From DATFNI01 sp963787205 (lineage in GTDB: Bacteria > Bacteroidota > Rhodothermia > Balneolales > DATFMH01): a stretch of 64,000 bases of DNA. Position numbers and translations under genes: made by a program. The stretch spans positions 146,449 through 210,448 of the forward strand of contig CAWBCD010000012.1 in assembly GCA_963787205.1 (NCBI GenBank), given 5' to 3'. Numbering within the stretch: the first letter of the stretch is position 1; every line of letters starts with the position of its first letter. Below the pieces are notes generated by a model. That model had not been told where the DNA came from. It saw only the letters and a program-made list of their open reading frames with translations, and did no database searches. Shown here piece after piece: positions 9,656 through 18,895 of the stretch.

Positions 9656-10256
9656 CGCGTTAACCCGGATTATTCACCAAGAAATTTAGTGGTGGGCAAG
9701 GCGTCACGGAAATGGCGCCAGAATCGTACTTGTGTACGTTGATAAGCCATTTTTGGGACAACGCAGCCCACCGCTAAATTTCGAAGCTATGAATCATCAT
9801 ACCCAAAATTGAGTATTCCTATCAAATTTATAAACATAATAAAATCAATATTATGACTACTTATTATGCCTCTTTTCGTGAATAATTCGGGTTAAACAGA
9901 TGCCATTTCACGGAATGACTCTGCAAGCTCTGTATCAGAAATTGGAAATTAGTTTTTGGAAATTGGTTAATAGAAAATAAGTTATTGAGTTAATGGAATT
10001 CCCTTAGTGTCCTTTGTGATATCCTCTGGGCTCGTTGTGGTTGCTCCCCCCTGGTAGAAAATCACAAAGCATGCCTAGTCTTCCCAATTATCCAATTTAG
10101 TCCATTAAAATCCACGGCAGCAGCAACATTCTTCCGCAGGAATCCCCTTCGGGGTGTTCTATACTTCTCCCTTTCACATTCACTCTATTGATTTATCAAA
10201 ACCTAAGCGTTACCGTGTATCATCATTGAAAGAACAACACAACCAGGATCTGCTTA
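9656..10256. other. Intergenic region holding a MITE-like element
   Basis: The first 240 nt are the inverted-repeat element at 9661-9894, which starts five bases after the glycosidase stop codon. The rest is AT-rich sequence with repeated AAATTGGAAATTAG-like stretches and no gene, forming the leader of the gluconolactonase gene. Confidence 0.5.
9661..9894. mobile_element. MITE-like element with 17-bp terminal inverted repeats
   Basis: The ends TAACCCGGATTATTCAC (9661-9677) and GTGAATAATTCGGGTTA (9878-9894) are inverted copies with one mismatch. Inside, a 17-bp arm at 9681-9697 (starting GAAATTTAG) pairs with 9766-9782 (ending CTAAATTTC) with one mismatch, around a smaller stem near GCCATTT. 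No reading frame is present, so it would be non-autonomous. Ends containing AATTATTCA resemble IS1380-type ends from memory; the family is not certain. Confidence 0.55.
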
Positions 10257-11177
10257 ATGAACACTTATCCATTGACTGCCAAAAACTTCCGGTTTTATCT
10301 GGTGCTGCTCATTTTTTTATTCCTGATCAGTTACATCACCAAAGCCCAGGACAGTCCCGTTATCGCTGATGGCGCTAAGCTCACCCTGGTATCCGATCAG
10401 TTCTCGTTTACCGAGGGTCCGGCAGCAGATAAAGAGGGGAACGTGTTCTTTACGGATCAGCCCAATAACAAAATATGGGAATACAGCACAACCGGGAAGT
10501 TATCCATGTTTATGGATCAAACCGGACGTTCAAACGGGATGTACTTCGACAAGGATGGGAACCTGATCACCTGTGCCGACGAACATGATCAGCTCTGGTC
10601 TATCAGTCCTGCTAAAAAAGTTACCGTGCTTGTAAAAAACTTCGAGGGGCACCGGCTGAACGGCCCGAACGACTGCTGGATAGATCCCGAGGGCGGCATC
10701 TACTTTACCGACCCCTACTATCAGCGCAATTACTGGAAACGGACCCATCCGGATATTGAACAGCAACGGGTATATTATCTCACGCCCGACCGGAATCATG
10801 TTTCCATCGTCGTTAACGATTTGGAGAAACCCAATGGCCTCATCGGCACCCCGGATGGTCAGACGCTATACATAGCCGATATCAGTGCCGGAAAAACCTA
10901 TTCCTACTTTATCGACAATAACGGTCACCTGTTCGGTAAGAGCCTATTTGCGAATATGGGTTCGGACGGCATGACTATCGATGATCAGGGTGATGTCTAC
11001 CTATGCGGAAATGGCATCACTGTATTCGACCCGAACGGGAATGAAATTGAACACATCGATGTCCCGCAAAAATGGTCCGCCAATGTAACCTTTGGGGGAC
11101 CCGATATGCAGACGCTTTTCATTACGGCCAGCAAGGCGGTGTATACGCTTAAGATGAAGGTGAAAGGCGCGAGGTAG
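10257..11177 (+). CDS. SMP-30/gluconolactonase-like secreted beta-propeller protein
   Basis: The 306-residue protein has an N-terminal hydrophobic signal ending ITKAQ, then an SGL/gluconolactonase beta-propeller. Family motifs are visible: FTEGPAADKEGNVFFTDQPNNKI near residues 50-75, LNGPNDCWIDPEGGIYFTDPYY near 135-160, and EKPNGLIGTPDGQTLYIAD near 185. Known members hydrolyse sugar-acid lactones with a bound divalent metal; here periplasmic action on an aldonolactone such as rhamnonolactone or galactonolactone is inferred from the rhamnosidase neighbours. It is on the plus strand, follows the frameshifted glycosidase and converges on the SGNH esterase, with a GC-rich hairpin between them. 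A non-enzymatic sugar-binding role cannot be excluded. Confidence 0.85.
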   Translation: MNTYPLTAKNFRFYLVLLIFLFLISYITKAQDSPVIADGAKLTLVSDQFSFTEGPAADKEGNVFFTDQPNNKIWEYSTTGKLSMFMDQTGRSNGMYFDKDGNLITCADEHDQLWSISPAKKVTVLVKNFEGHRLNGPNDCWIDPEGGIYFTDPYYQRNYWKRTHPDIEQQRVYYLTPDRNHVSIVVNDLEKPNGLIGTPDGQTLYIADISAGKTYSYFIDNNGHLFGKSLFANMGSDGMTIDDQGDVYLCGNGITVFDPNGNEIEHIDVPQKWSANVTFGGPDMQTLFITASKAVYTLKMKVKGAR

Positions 11178-11229
11178 GTGTTAGGCGTTTTTGTTATCTC
11201 TTGGCTTGATTTCTCTTGCAAGGGCTCTA

Positions 11230-11296
11230 ACCCACCCCTGAACCCCTCCCAGGAGGGGAAAATTGAACTCCCCTCCTGGGAGGGGCTGGGGTGGGT
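11230..11296. terminator. Bidirectional GC-rich hairpin between convergent genes
   Basis: A long inverted repeat has inner arms CCCCTCCCAGGAGGGGA / TCCCCTCCTGGGAGGGG and outer arms ACCCACCCC / GGGGTGGGT, with an A/T-rich loop. Its position between convergent genes suggests a two-way transcription stop; it also resembles the dispersed CCCCT-rich repeats common in Bacteroidota genomes. Confidence 0.65.
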
Positions 11297-11342
11297 CCAA
11301 AGCGGCTCATTATCTCCCCTCGCTACAACAGCCCCTCCGCCT

Positions 11343-12035
11343 TTATTTTTGCAATGCTTCGTGTATGGCTTTTACTGCCATAGGTTCCATCACCCGGTAC
11401 CCGGCCAGGTTGGGATGAACACCGTCTTTCGAATATTTGGATAACATGCCTCCCTTGTCGTTGACCAAATCAGGATAGTAGTTCAGGTAGATTTCGTTAT
11501 TCTCATGAGCGTATTTTTCAATCCACTGATTCAACTTCTCAATTTTCTGTGCGACATTCTTTACAGAGGTACGCCATGGATATTGAGATGCAGGCAGCAC
11601 AGAACAAAGAACTACTTTTATATTATTCGCCTTAGCCAACTGGGCCATGGATGCAAGGTTATCCTCGATCATCTTAAGAGAAGATGGACCGGTATTGCCG
11701 GCTATGTCGTTGGTGCCTGCTAAAATAAGGACGACTTTGGGATCGAGCTGAATCACATCGGGTCTGAAACGAATCAGCATCTGGGGAGTCGTCTGTCCGG
11801 ATATGCCGCGATCCAGGTAAGGATTTTGTTTGAAAAACTCAGGGTCCGTTTTTATCCACATATCCGTAATGGAGTTGCCCATGAAAACGACCCGGTTCTC
11901 ATTTGGAGCCGGCGCCCCAACCTTCGCGTTAGCAGCCCGGTACCGACCTAAATCCGGCCAGTCCTGGGCAAACGAAACCTGGCACAGGCATAAAAGAAGA
12001 AGGACAGATCCGGAAAGAAAGCTCATAAATTTCAT
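11343..12035 (-). CDS. SGNH/GDSL-family esterase, secreted
   Basis: The start chosen is the ATG at 12035 (MKFMSFLSGSVLLLLCLC), which gives a clean signal peptide and has AAGGA about 8 nt upstream; a longer frame exists but adds a charged leader. The 230-residue product shows the SGNH blocks in order: VFMGNSITDMW (nucleophile Ser, about residue 53), GISGQTTPQ, LAGTNDIAG and DGVHPNLAGY with the catalytic Asp and His. Such enzymes remove acetyl or acyl groups from glycans. It lies beside carbohydrate genes and converges on the gluconolactonase gene, so a role in trimming acetylated pectin is plausible but not shown. Confidence 0.87.
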   Translation of the reverse strand: MKFMSFLSGSVLLLLCLCQVSFAQDWPDLGRYRAANAKVGAPAPNENRVVFMGNSITDMWIKTDPEFFKQNPYLDRGISGQTTPQMLIRFRPDVIQLDPKVVLILAGTNDIAGNTGPSSLKMIEDNLASMAQLAKANNIKVVLCSVLPASQYPWRTSVKNVAQKIEKLNQWIEKYAHENNEIYLNYYPDLVNDKGGMLSKYSKDGVHPNLAGYRVMEPMAVKAIHEALQK

Positions 12036-12199
12036 GATGTTATCCTTTAAATTACCATCGTTTCTGATCTTATTTTTTGCATCCCAAAAAAGGCAGTCCA
12101 TTCATTTTTCTTAAGGAGGAGATCAATACATATCCACCCAGCCGTTTCGAACCGCTCCACGGTATTTTATACATCATTATGATAAACTTCAATCTGTGC

Positions 12200-12420
12200 C
12201 CCCTTTCAGGGACCCGGATTTTATACTCGACCTATTCTTTTTCCTTCCTGAACCCCCGCTGCTCAAAATAGCGATAGTAAGGTATGCTGTACCAGATGAT
12301 CATGGTGTTATGCTGTTCGAACCCATCTACGAACATACCGGCTTTGTCCATGTTCGAAAACCGACCGGACCCTCCATGAATTTTAATCCACATTTGCGGC
12401 ATACTTTCTCGACCTCGCCA
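12200..12420 (-). pseudogene. Remnant of a GNAT-like acetyltransferase C-terminal region
   Basis: The minus strand, read across two frames and one in-frame TAG, gives KFMEGPVGF, then FSNMDKAGMFVDGFEQHNTM, IPYYRYFEQRGFRKEKE, a stop, and VEYKIRVPERG. This matches, from memory, a conserved C-terminal block of GNAT-like proteins (GPxGFxxxDxxGMLxEGF...PYYxxxxExxGFxKxxDWxEY). No start or N-terminal part is visible, so it is a decayed fragment. It lies upstream of the SGNH gene and beside the 7-bp tandem array. Confidence 0.5.
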
Positions 12421-12490
<70 letters not shown>

Positions 12491-12540
12491 TAGTGAAATT
12501 AGTTATTGAGTTATTAGGATGTTGCCTGGCCTTTCTCCCC

Positions 12541-12565
12541 TGTCGCAAGTCTGCGACTTGTGACA
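12541..12565. repeat. Dispersed 25-bp palindrome (TGTCGCAAGTC family), copy 1
   Basis: The arms are TGTCGCAAGTC and GACTTGTGACA around a 3-nt centre. Related copies are at 14262, 34755, 34800 (inverted) and 42725. Confidence 0.85.
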
Positions 12566-12981
12566 GCAAACATAAGCTGCCCTCTTACCCCGGTCCTTGC
12601 TTTGTCATTCAGATCCAATAATCCATAAGGATACCAAAACGAATAACCCCCAAAGGAATCCGCACCTGACTACTGACTACCGACTACTGACCAATTCAAA
12701 ATTTGAACTGGGTCGCTTATCTCCCATTTCAGATAGAACTTTGAAATTACTGAAGTATACGATTCTCCTGCAGATGGAGTGGTTTTTTTAGCTATAGTTA
12801 GCTCACACTAAAAAGAAGAAAATGTCAAAATTTGTTAAATTAGCTCGTGCTTGTGGGTCAGAATCAAAATAGCCGGACGATTTCAATAAATATTTTGGGA
12901 TTGGTTAGATTCTTAGTGTGCAAGATGAACGTGTAAAAATCATTATTTACGGTGTAATACTTCATAATATCCTTCAAAGAG

Positions 12982-14100
<1,119 letters not shown>

Positions 14101-14261
14101 AATTAGAAATTGGGGAATTAGGTTATTGTGGAAACGAGGAATAAGGCTGTCATTGCGAGGAACGAAGCGAAGCGAGTGACGTGGCAATCCCGTTAGCATC
14201 TGGAATCGATTGCTGCAACTGATCCGATCGCTTCCGGTTGCGAAACGAGATCTCCCCACCA

Positions 14262-14286
14262 TGTCGCAAGTCTGTGACTTGTGACA
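14262..14286. repeat. Dispersed 25-bp palindrome (TGTCGCAAGTC family), copy 2
   Basis: Same arms as at 12541, with centre TGT. Together with the 7-bp arrays it makes the two flanks of the kinase gene alike in order. Confidence 0.85.
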
Positions 14287-14723
14287 CCCACCAAACGCAA
14301 ACACAAACACTCCCCTCCTTCACTTGCCCATATCTCCGCATACCAGTACAACCCTCCAGTTCAAAATTCATCCTGAGGCCTCGGGAATAATTCATAATTC
14401 AAAATTTAAAATTCATAATTAATTAGGGCTCTGGATTTATTGGGGCCCATTATCTATACTGGGTTGGAAAGATTGGAGTTGGGATAATTGCGTTACTAAG
14501 CAAAATAATGGGTGAAAAAGTTGTTTTGACAAATGGGACATCATTGGATGGTGGACCATAATATCACACACCCCACAACACAGTTATGCCACTCACCATC
14601 TTGAAATTGGTATAGATCTAAGTATCACAAAGAAACTTCAGCATCATAATAGTAGCGAATTAAACCTTCACATATACATCGCATTTTAGGGTATAAACGA
14701 AGGTTCATAGCATATATAAACAA

Positions 14724-14732
14724 GTTGGCAGC
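14724..14732 (+). other. Integron-type core site GTTGGCAGC before first cassette gene
   Basis: GTTGGCAGC followed by AAGTA lies 16 nt before the first cassette ATG. It matches GTTGGTAGC followed by AAGCA at the end of the attC-like site at 15575-15709. No matching left arm was found upstream, so this could be an attI-like or worn attC site. Confidence 0.4.
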
Positions 14733-14747
14733 AAGTAAAAAAACAAA

Positions 14748-15569
14748 ATGAGTAAGAAGGATTTAAAGTCGGCTCAAGAAAAGATGAAAGAATGGATTGC
14801 TCTAAGAGACAATTTGATTCAAGCATCACCATATTTAGATAGCATCCAACGAAGACTTAATTGGTATGATGAAGCGATAGAAAAAATGCCTCACCAAGAG
14901 GATAAGTTCTTAAACTTAATTGAGCTGCCCGTATCCAGCTTTTTAGATTTGACCTTAAATGAATTAAGTGAGCCTACTATTCATGCTGCGACAGGTTCTT
15001 TTTATACTGCATCCGGTGAAACGCGACAGATACTTTACGATGAGCGAAGTAGTTATTATGAACTTTATCAAGGATTTGAGCAGTTAAACAAAACTGATGA
15101 TACAATTGACTCTATTCTAAAACAGATGAGTTTATTCAATGACGATTTTACCAAAGTAAATCCAAGTGGAAACTCTAAAAATCTAGTTCAATTGTTTGAA
15201 GACGTTAAAGCCGCTTATAGTCAATGGAATTTAAAAGCGATTGATTCTTCTTCATTCGCTAAGGAAATAAGATCATTCCAGGACGCCTTCAACGGTTGTT
15301 TGAATCTTGCTCGATTAAGAAATGACGGTTTAACAAAAGCTGAATACAAGTGGAATAAAATGGCAAAATCATTGGCTCTAAACAGTAAAAGCAATCAAAA
15401 TGCACTAATTCAATTAGGCTCTAAAGAAGATGACTTCCATGATAAATTTACTGTTGTGCTGAAAAAGACCGAAACCATTTCATATGATGATATGACAATA
15501 TTATTTAAGAACTATGTTGACCATTTGTATTCCACAATAAGCCTAATAGATATCGAAAAAATGAAATAA
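14748..15569 (+). CDS. Hypothetical cassette protein, mostly helical
   Basis: This 273-residue protein is not recognised. It is acidic/lysine-rich, appears largely alpha-helical with coiled-coil-like stretches (KDLKSAQEKMKEWIALRDNL at the N-terminus), and has no signal peptide or membrane segment, so it is probably cytoplasmic. It lies between a GTTGGCAGC core and an attC-like palindrome, on the same strand as the next cassette, and the AT content is higher than in the flanking carbohydrate genes. This is the layout of an integron gene cassette with one gene. No function is assigned. Confidence 0.7.
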   Translation: MSKKDLKSAQEKMKEWIALRDNLIQASPYLDSIQRRLNWYDEAIEKMPHQEDKFLNLIELPVSSFLDLTLNELSEPTIHAATGSFYTASGETRQILYDERSSYYELYQGFEQLNKTDDTIDSILKQMSLFNDDFTKVNPSGNSKNLVQLFEDVKAAYSQWNLKAIDSSSFAKEIRSFQDAFNGCLNLARLRNDGLTKAEYKWNKMAKSLALNSKSNQNALIQLGSKEDDFHDKFTVVLKKTETISYDDMTILFKNYVDHLYSTISLIDIEKMK

Positions 15570-15574
15570 AACCT

Positions 15575-15709
15575 GCTGCTAACAATGGGTATAAAACATA
15601 GGGCGGACAATGGTTTCCGCAAGTTTTCGTCACTTTCCAAGCTCGGTTTCGGGCGGACAGTTAAGTGCTTCGAATCGCCCTACGTTTCATACCCGAGAAC
15701 GTTGGTAGC
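15575..15709 (+). other. attC-like recombination site 1 (135 bp imperfect palindrome)
   Basis: The outer arms GCTGCTAAC (15575-15583) and GTTGGTAGC (15701-15709) are nearly complementary. Inner segments GGGTATAAAACATAGGGCG and CGCCCTACGTTTCATACCC pair with two mismatches. It ends 18 nt before the next start codon. Shape, length and position after a lone same-strand ORF fit an integron attC site. Confidence 0.6.
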
Positions 15710-15727
15710 AAGCAAAACATCCTTCAT

Positions 15728-16030
15728 ATGGATACAGATGATTTATCAAGAGAAGCTCACTATGGAATTTTAATAGAGTCTGAGAAATTAACTCATGATT
15801 TGACTTTGCATTTTGGCCTATTATCTGGTGATTGTAGAAATGAGACTGAATACATTGATAAAGCAGGGAAACTTACCAGAGAAATAATGCAATTGGATGA
15901 TTGGGAGTTAGATGATCTGTTTTGGGGGAATCCGCCGGACAAGGAAAAATTAAATTCCACACTTCAAAAAATTATCGGTAATATTGAGGAGATTAAGAAA
16001 ATTCCGATAGAGAAACGGCATTATGACTAA
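15728..16030 (+). CDS. Small hypothetical cassette protein
   Basis: The chosen ATG at 15728 lies 19 nt after the attC-like site; a longer frame would run back into that palindrome and is rejected. The 100-residue product begins MDTDDLSREAHYGILIE and is acidic, helical and without a signal peptide. The family is not recognised. Its stop overlaps the start of the following DUF6398 gene by 8 nt (ATGACTAA), so the two are probably translated together and may act as a pair, for example as small interacting partners. That pairing is inferred from layout alone. Confidence 0.65.
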   Translation: MDTDDLSREAHYGILIESEKLTHDLTLHFGLLSGDCRNETEYIDKAGKLTREIMQLDDWELDDLFWGNPPDKEKLNSTLQKIIGNIEEIKKIPIEKRHYD

Positions 16031-16526
16031 ACAAGAGATTAAGCAAAAAGAGGATAAACTTCTTGAAATGACAGGAGCCTTTTGTGCTCAAAAATTAGAT
16101 GATGATTATTTTCAACTATGTGAAAAGTTAATTAAAAAACTCGGGAGAAAAAGGGATGTTCCTTTTCAGAGAGGTAAGATAGAGATTTGGGCAGCTGCTG
16201 TGGTTTATGCTATAGGGTCGATTAATTTTCTATTTGATAAGTCGTTTGAGCCATATATGACAGCGGAACAGATTAGTGAATATTTCGGAACAAAAAACTC
16301 AACTGTATCGAATAAAGCCAGACAGATTAAAGATATGTTTGACATGTGGCACTTCAGCCCTGAATTTTCGACACGGAAAATGACAGAAGATAATCCGTTT
16401 AATAATATGGTAATGGTTGACGGATTTATTGTACCTCTGGATACTCTACCAGCAGATTTGCAAGAGATGGTTAAGGATGCTAGGTCACGTGGAGAAGATA
16501 TTGAATTTCAAACAGAACAGAGATAA
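16023..16526 (+). CDS. DUF6398-like protein (cassette-borne)
   Basis: The 167-residue protein resembles the DUF6398 family as I recall it: LTGAFC-like N-terminal block (EMTGAFCAQKLDDDYFQLCEKL), a lysine/arginine stretch, WAAAVVYAIGSINFLFDKS (about 60-78), then a helix-turn-helix-like block ISEYFGTKNSTVSNKARQI (about 86-104) and VDGFIVPLDTLP. The second block suggests DNA binding, but no biochemical role is established. It overlaps the small gene before it and is followed directly by a second attC-like site, so both genes form one two-gene cassette. Confidence 0.7.
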   Translation: MTKQEIKQKEDKLLEMTGAFCAQKLDDDYFQLCEKLIKKLGRKRDVPFQRGKIEIWAAAVVYAIGSINFLFDKSFEPYMTAEQISEYFGTKNSTVSNKARQIKDMFDMWHFSPEFSTRKMTEDNPFNNMVMVDGFIVPLDTLPADLQEMVKDARSRGEDIEFQTEQR

Positions 16527-16531
16527 TGCCA

Positions 16532-16665
16532 GCTGCCAACAAGTGGTATAGTTAACAAGGGGTTCAGTGGTTTTCGAGGCACAGTAACTCGCTTCAGATC
16601 AAGGTGTACCTTGATAAGTAAAAAGCCCGCAATCCCTTACTAACCATACCGCCGACCGTTGGGGC
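16532..16665 (+). other. attC-like recombination site 2 (134 bp imperfect palindrome)
   Basis: The left core GCTGCCAAC (16532-16540) and right core GTTGGGGC (16658-16665) enclose inner arms GGTATAGTTAACAAGGG and CCCTTACTAACCATACC. It is almost the same length as site 1, and follows the DUF6398-like stop codon by 5 nt. No integrase gene is present in the window. Confidence 0.6.
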
Positions 16666-17020
16666 GGTTCGTTCAAACATGAAGATCAGTTCCACGACGT
16701 TGCCAAAGTCCTCTTCATACTTTTCATCGAAGCAGTCCTTCCCGTTTATGCTTATGACGGCACGGCAGGAAGGATAGAACGCGGATGACACGGATGACAC
16801 GGATTCTCACGGACAAAAAATGGGAATAGCTCAAGGTTACTAAAAAATTAAACATCTCTTTCATTTGAGATAAGGCCCATTTTCCCCCTTAAAAAAGGGG
16901 GCGAAGGGGGTTGTCACCCAGCGTATTTCATCCGGCAACAATCGCTGTCAATGAAGTGTTCGTTACCGGATAAACACCCTTAATCGTCGGGGCCATTTCG
17001 CTTGCATCGCAACATCTCTT

Positions 17021-17226
17021 GTCCCGTCAGGGACATAATATAGGTAGAACCCGATCGATACCTCCCCCACCTGTGCCTTTAGGTACAGAATATGTGCCGG
17101 ACCTTTCATTTGGAATCAACGTGCATTTTCTTGCAGCAATGTGTTGGCATATCCCGTACCTCACGGCACGGCGTGTGGAAAGGGGTGTTGGTTTTCTACC
17201 GATATTTATCCCTAACGGGATGGGAC
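17021..17226. mobile_element. Short palindromic IS200-related element, copy A
   Basis: The left end GTCCCGTCAGGGAC and a right end finishing TGGGAC bracket inverted segments (AATATAGGTAGAA / TTCTACCGATATT) and an inner pair (GTGCCTTTAGGTAC / GTACCTCACGGCAC). The same end sequences flank the transposase gene at 24628, so it is probably a non-autonomous derivative. Confidence 0.65.
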
Positions 17227-17490
17227 CGTATTGGGCATGACATCCAGGGAAGAATAGAACACGGAGACACGGATCACGCGGATTTTCGCGGACAAGAAAG
17301 GGAAATCCATTCATTAAGGACGAAGCCGATTTTCCCCCTTATCCCGACCCCGATGCATCGGGGCGGGAGGGCGAAAGGGGTTGTCACCCAGCGTATTGCA
17401 TCCGGCAACAATCGCTGTCAATGAAGTGATCGTTACCGGATAAACACCCTTAACTGTCGGGGTCATTTCGCTTGCATCGCAACATCTCTT

Positions 17491-17697
17491 GTCCCGTCAG
17501 GGACATAATATAGGTAGAACGCGATCGATACCTCCCCCGCCTGTGCCTTTGGGTACAGAATATGTGCCGGACCTTTCATTTGGAATCAACGTGCATTTTC
17601 TCGCAGCGATGTGTTGGCATATCCCGTACCTCACGGCACGGCGTGTGGAAAGGGGTGTTGGTTTTCTACCGATATTTCATCCCTAACGGGATGGGAC
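17491..17697. mobile_element. Short palindromic IS200-related element, copy B
   Basis: Near-identical to copy A, carried in the second unit of the 470-bp tandem duplication. Confidence 0.65.
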
Positions 17698-17896
17698 GGT
17701 ATTCGTGAATACGGGATTGCCACGTCGCTTGCTGCGCTGCGCTTCTCACAATGACATTCTTATGTTTTGCGGCTTTAGAATTAACCGCAGAGAGCGCAAC
17801 GTTCGCAAAGAAGAGAATAAAGCAAGAATCAAATTTTCTCTAAAAATATCCCATTCGCCCCGAAAGGTCGGGTGGCATCTGAACATAAGAAACGGC

Positions 17897-17926
17897 TACA
17901 ACAATCAGAGATCAGGCTACGCGGCG
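17897..17926. repeat. 30-bp direct repeat, left copy
   Basis: The sequence beginning TACAACAATCAGAGAT at 17897 recurs at 21601-21630 with two changes. The two copies bracket the NmrA-NmrA-SDR-AraC gene group. Confidence 0.8.
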
Positions 17927-17987
17927 TAGCCCCGGAGTGCCGACCTTTATTCCATAAGATTTATCAACAGCAAATAAAGGAACACTC

Positions 17988-18884
17988 ATGAAGATTGTAG
18001 TAACAGGTTCTTTAGGACACATCAGCAAGCCGCTCGCGGAAGAGCTGGTAGAAAAAGGTCACGATGTAACAGTCATCAGCAGTAAGACGGAAAGGAAAGA
18101 TGCTATCGAAGCACTCGGCGCTAAGGCGGCCATCGGTACGGTCGAAGACGTCGATTTTCTTATAACCGCTTTTAACGGTGCAGATGCCGTCTATACCATG
18201 ATCCCACCTGGAAATTTTACGGACCCGGATCTTGATATTACGGAGCAGGTACATCAATTAATCGGCAATTATGTGCAGGCGATCAAGCAATCAGGTGTAA
18301 AGCACGTGGTACAACTCAGCAGCATTGGCGCTCATATGGATAAAGGAAACGGGATCCTCGGTATTTATTACGTTTTGGAGGGTATGCTGAACGCATTGCC
18401 GTCTGATGTAGCGATTACATTCATGCGCCCTGTTGGCTTCTATTACAATTTATTGAGCTTCATAAGCACGATAAAAACACAGGGGTTCATCGCGACGAAC
18501 TACGGAGGTGATCATAAAAAACCCTGGGTCTCCACCAAAGATATCGCGGCTGCGGTTGCCGAAGAAATTACGAACCCACGGCCCGAAAGCAGGAACGTAT
18601 GTTATGTCGCCAGCGAAGAAATCAGCAGTGACGAGATCGCAAGCATTTTAGGAGCAGCTATCGGTAAGCCGGATTTGAAATGGATCGTGATTCCCGATGA
18701 GCAGCTCTTGAAAGGTATGATCGACGCAGGGGTGAACCCGCAAATTGCCAAAGGTCTGGTTGAGATGAATGCCAGTGGCCATAGCGGAGTATTATATGAG
18801 GATTATTACCGCAACCGGCCCACGCTGGGAAAGGTGAAGATGACCGATTTTGCGAAGGATTTTGCCGCGGTTTATAACCAATAA
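17988..18884 (+). CDS. NmrA-like NAD(P)-binding protein (copy 1)
   Basis: The 298-residue protein is an atypical short-chain dehydrogenase of the NmrA/NAD(P)H-binding type. It has a Rossmann start (MKIVVTGSLGHISKPLAEEL), a VQAIKQSGVKHVVQLSSIGAH strand/helix near residue 95, and MRPVGFYYNLL near 145. Known relatives include quinone/azo reductases and redox-sensing regulators; the typical YxxxK catalytic pair is not evident, so either a reductase or a sensor role is possible. Its start has weak purines upstream (AAAGGAACACTC). The next gene is a diverged tandem copy 11 nt downstream, followed by an SDR and an AraC-type regulator, suggesting a small redox operon. Confidence 0.85.
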   Translation: MKIVVTGSLGHISKPLAEELVEKGHDVTVISSKTERKDAIEALGAKAAIGTVEDVDFLITAFNGADAVYTMIPPGNFTDPDLDITEQVHQLIGNYVQAIKQSGVKHVVQLSSIGAHMDKGNGILGIYYVLEGMLNALPSDVAITFMRPVGFYYNLLSFISTIKTQGFIATNYGGDHKKPWVSTKDIAAAVAEEITNPRPESRNVCYVASEEISSDEIASILGAAIGKPDLKWIVIPDEQLLKGMIDAGVNPQIAKGLVEMNASGHSGVLYEDYYRNRPTLGKVKMTDFAKDFAAVYNQ

Positions 18885-18895
18885 CCTGTAGATCC

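Larger units (their letters stand above)
14101..14747. other. Intergenic tract before the cassette genes
   Basis: No gene is supported in these 647 nt. It contains a GCGAGGAACGAAGCGA-type dispersed repeat near 14156-14190, a palindrome at 14262-14286 and AT-rich DNA, ending in the integron-like core at 14724. Confidence 0.5.
16911..17727. repeat. 470-bp direct tandem duplication (two copies)
   Basis: TTGTCACCCAGCGTATT occurs at 16911 and again at 17381, and nearly all following sequence is repeated with a 470-nt period. Each unit contains one short palindromic element (17021-17226 and 17491-17697). Confidence 0.85.
16527..17987. other. Repeat-rich region, no intact gene
   Basis: These 1.46 kb carry the second attC-like site, a 470-bp tandem duplication (two copies starting at 16911 and 17381) and two short palindromic IS200-related elements. 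ACACGGAT-type repeats lie near 16780 and 17255. Reading frames here are formed by the palindromes and are not supported as genes. A short minus-strand frame near 16680-16790 looked protein-like but could not be placed. Confidence 0.6.

Noticed and set aside
14724..16665. A complete integron
   Set aside because: No integrase gene or Pc-type promoter is seen in the window.
16594..16800. Minus-strand frame with FDEKYEEDFGNVVELIF as a gene
   Set aside because: Part of it lies in the attC-like palindrome and no family could be recognised.
17019..17686. Overlapping frames in the palindromic elements as genes
   Set aside because: They arise from the palindromes, occur in repeated copies on both strands and resemble no protein.
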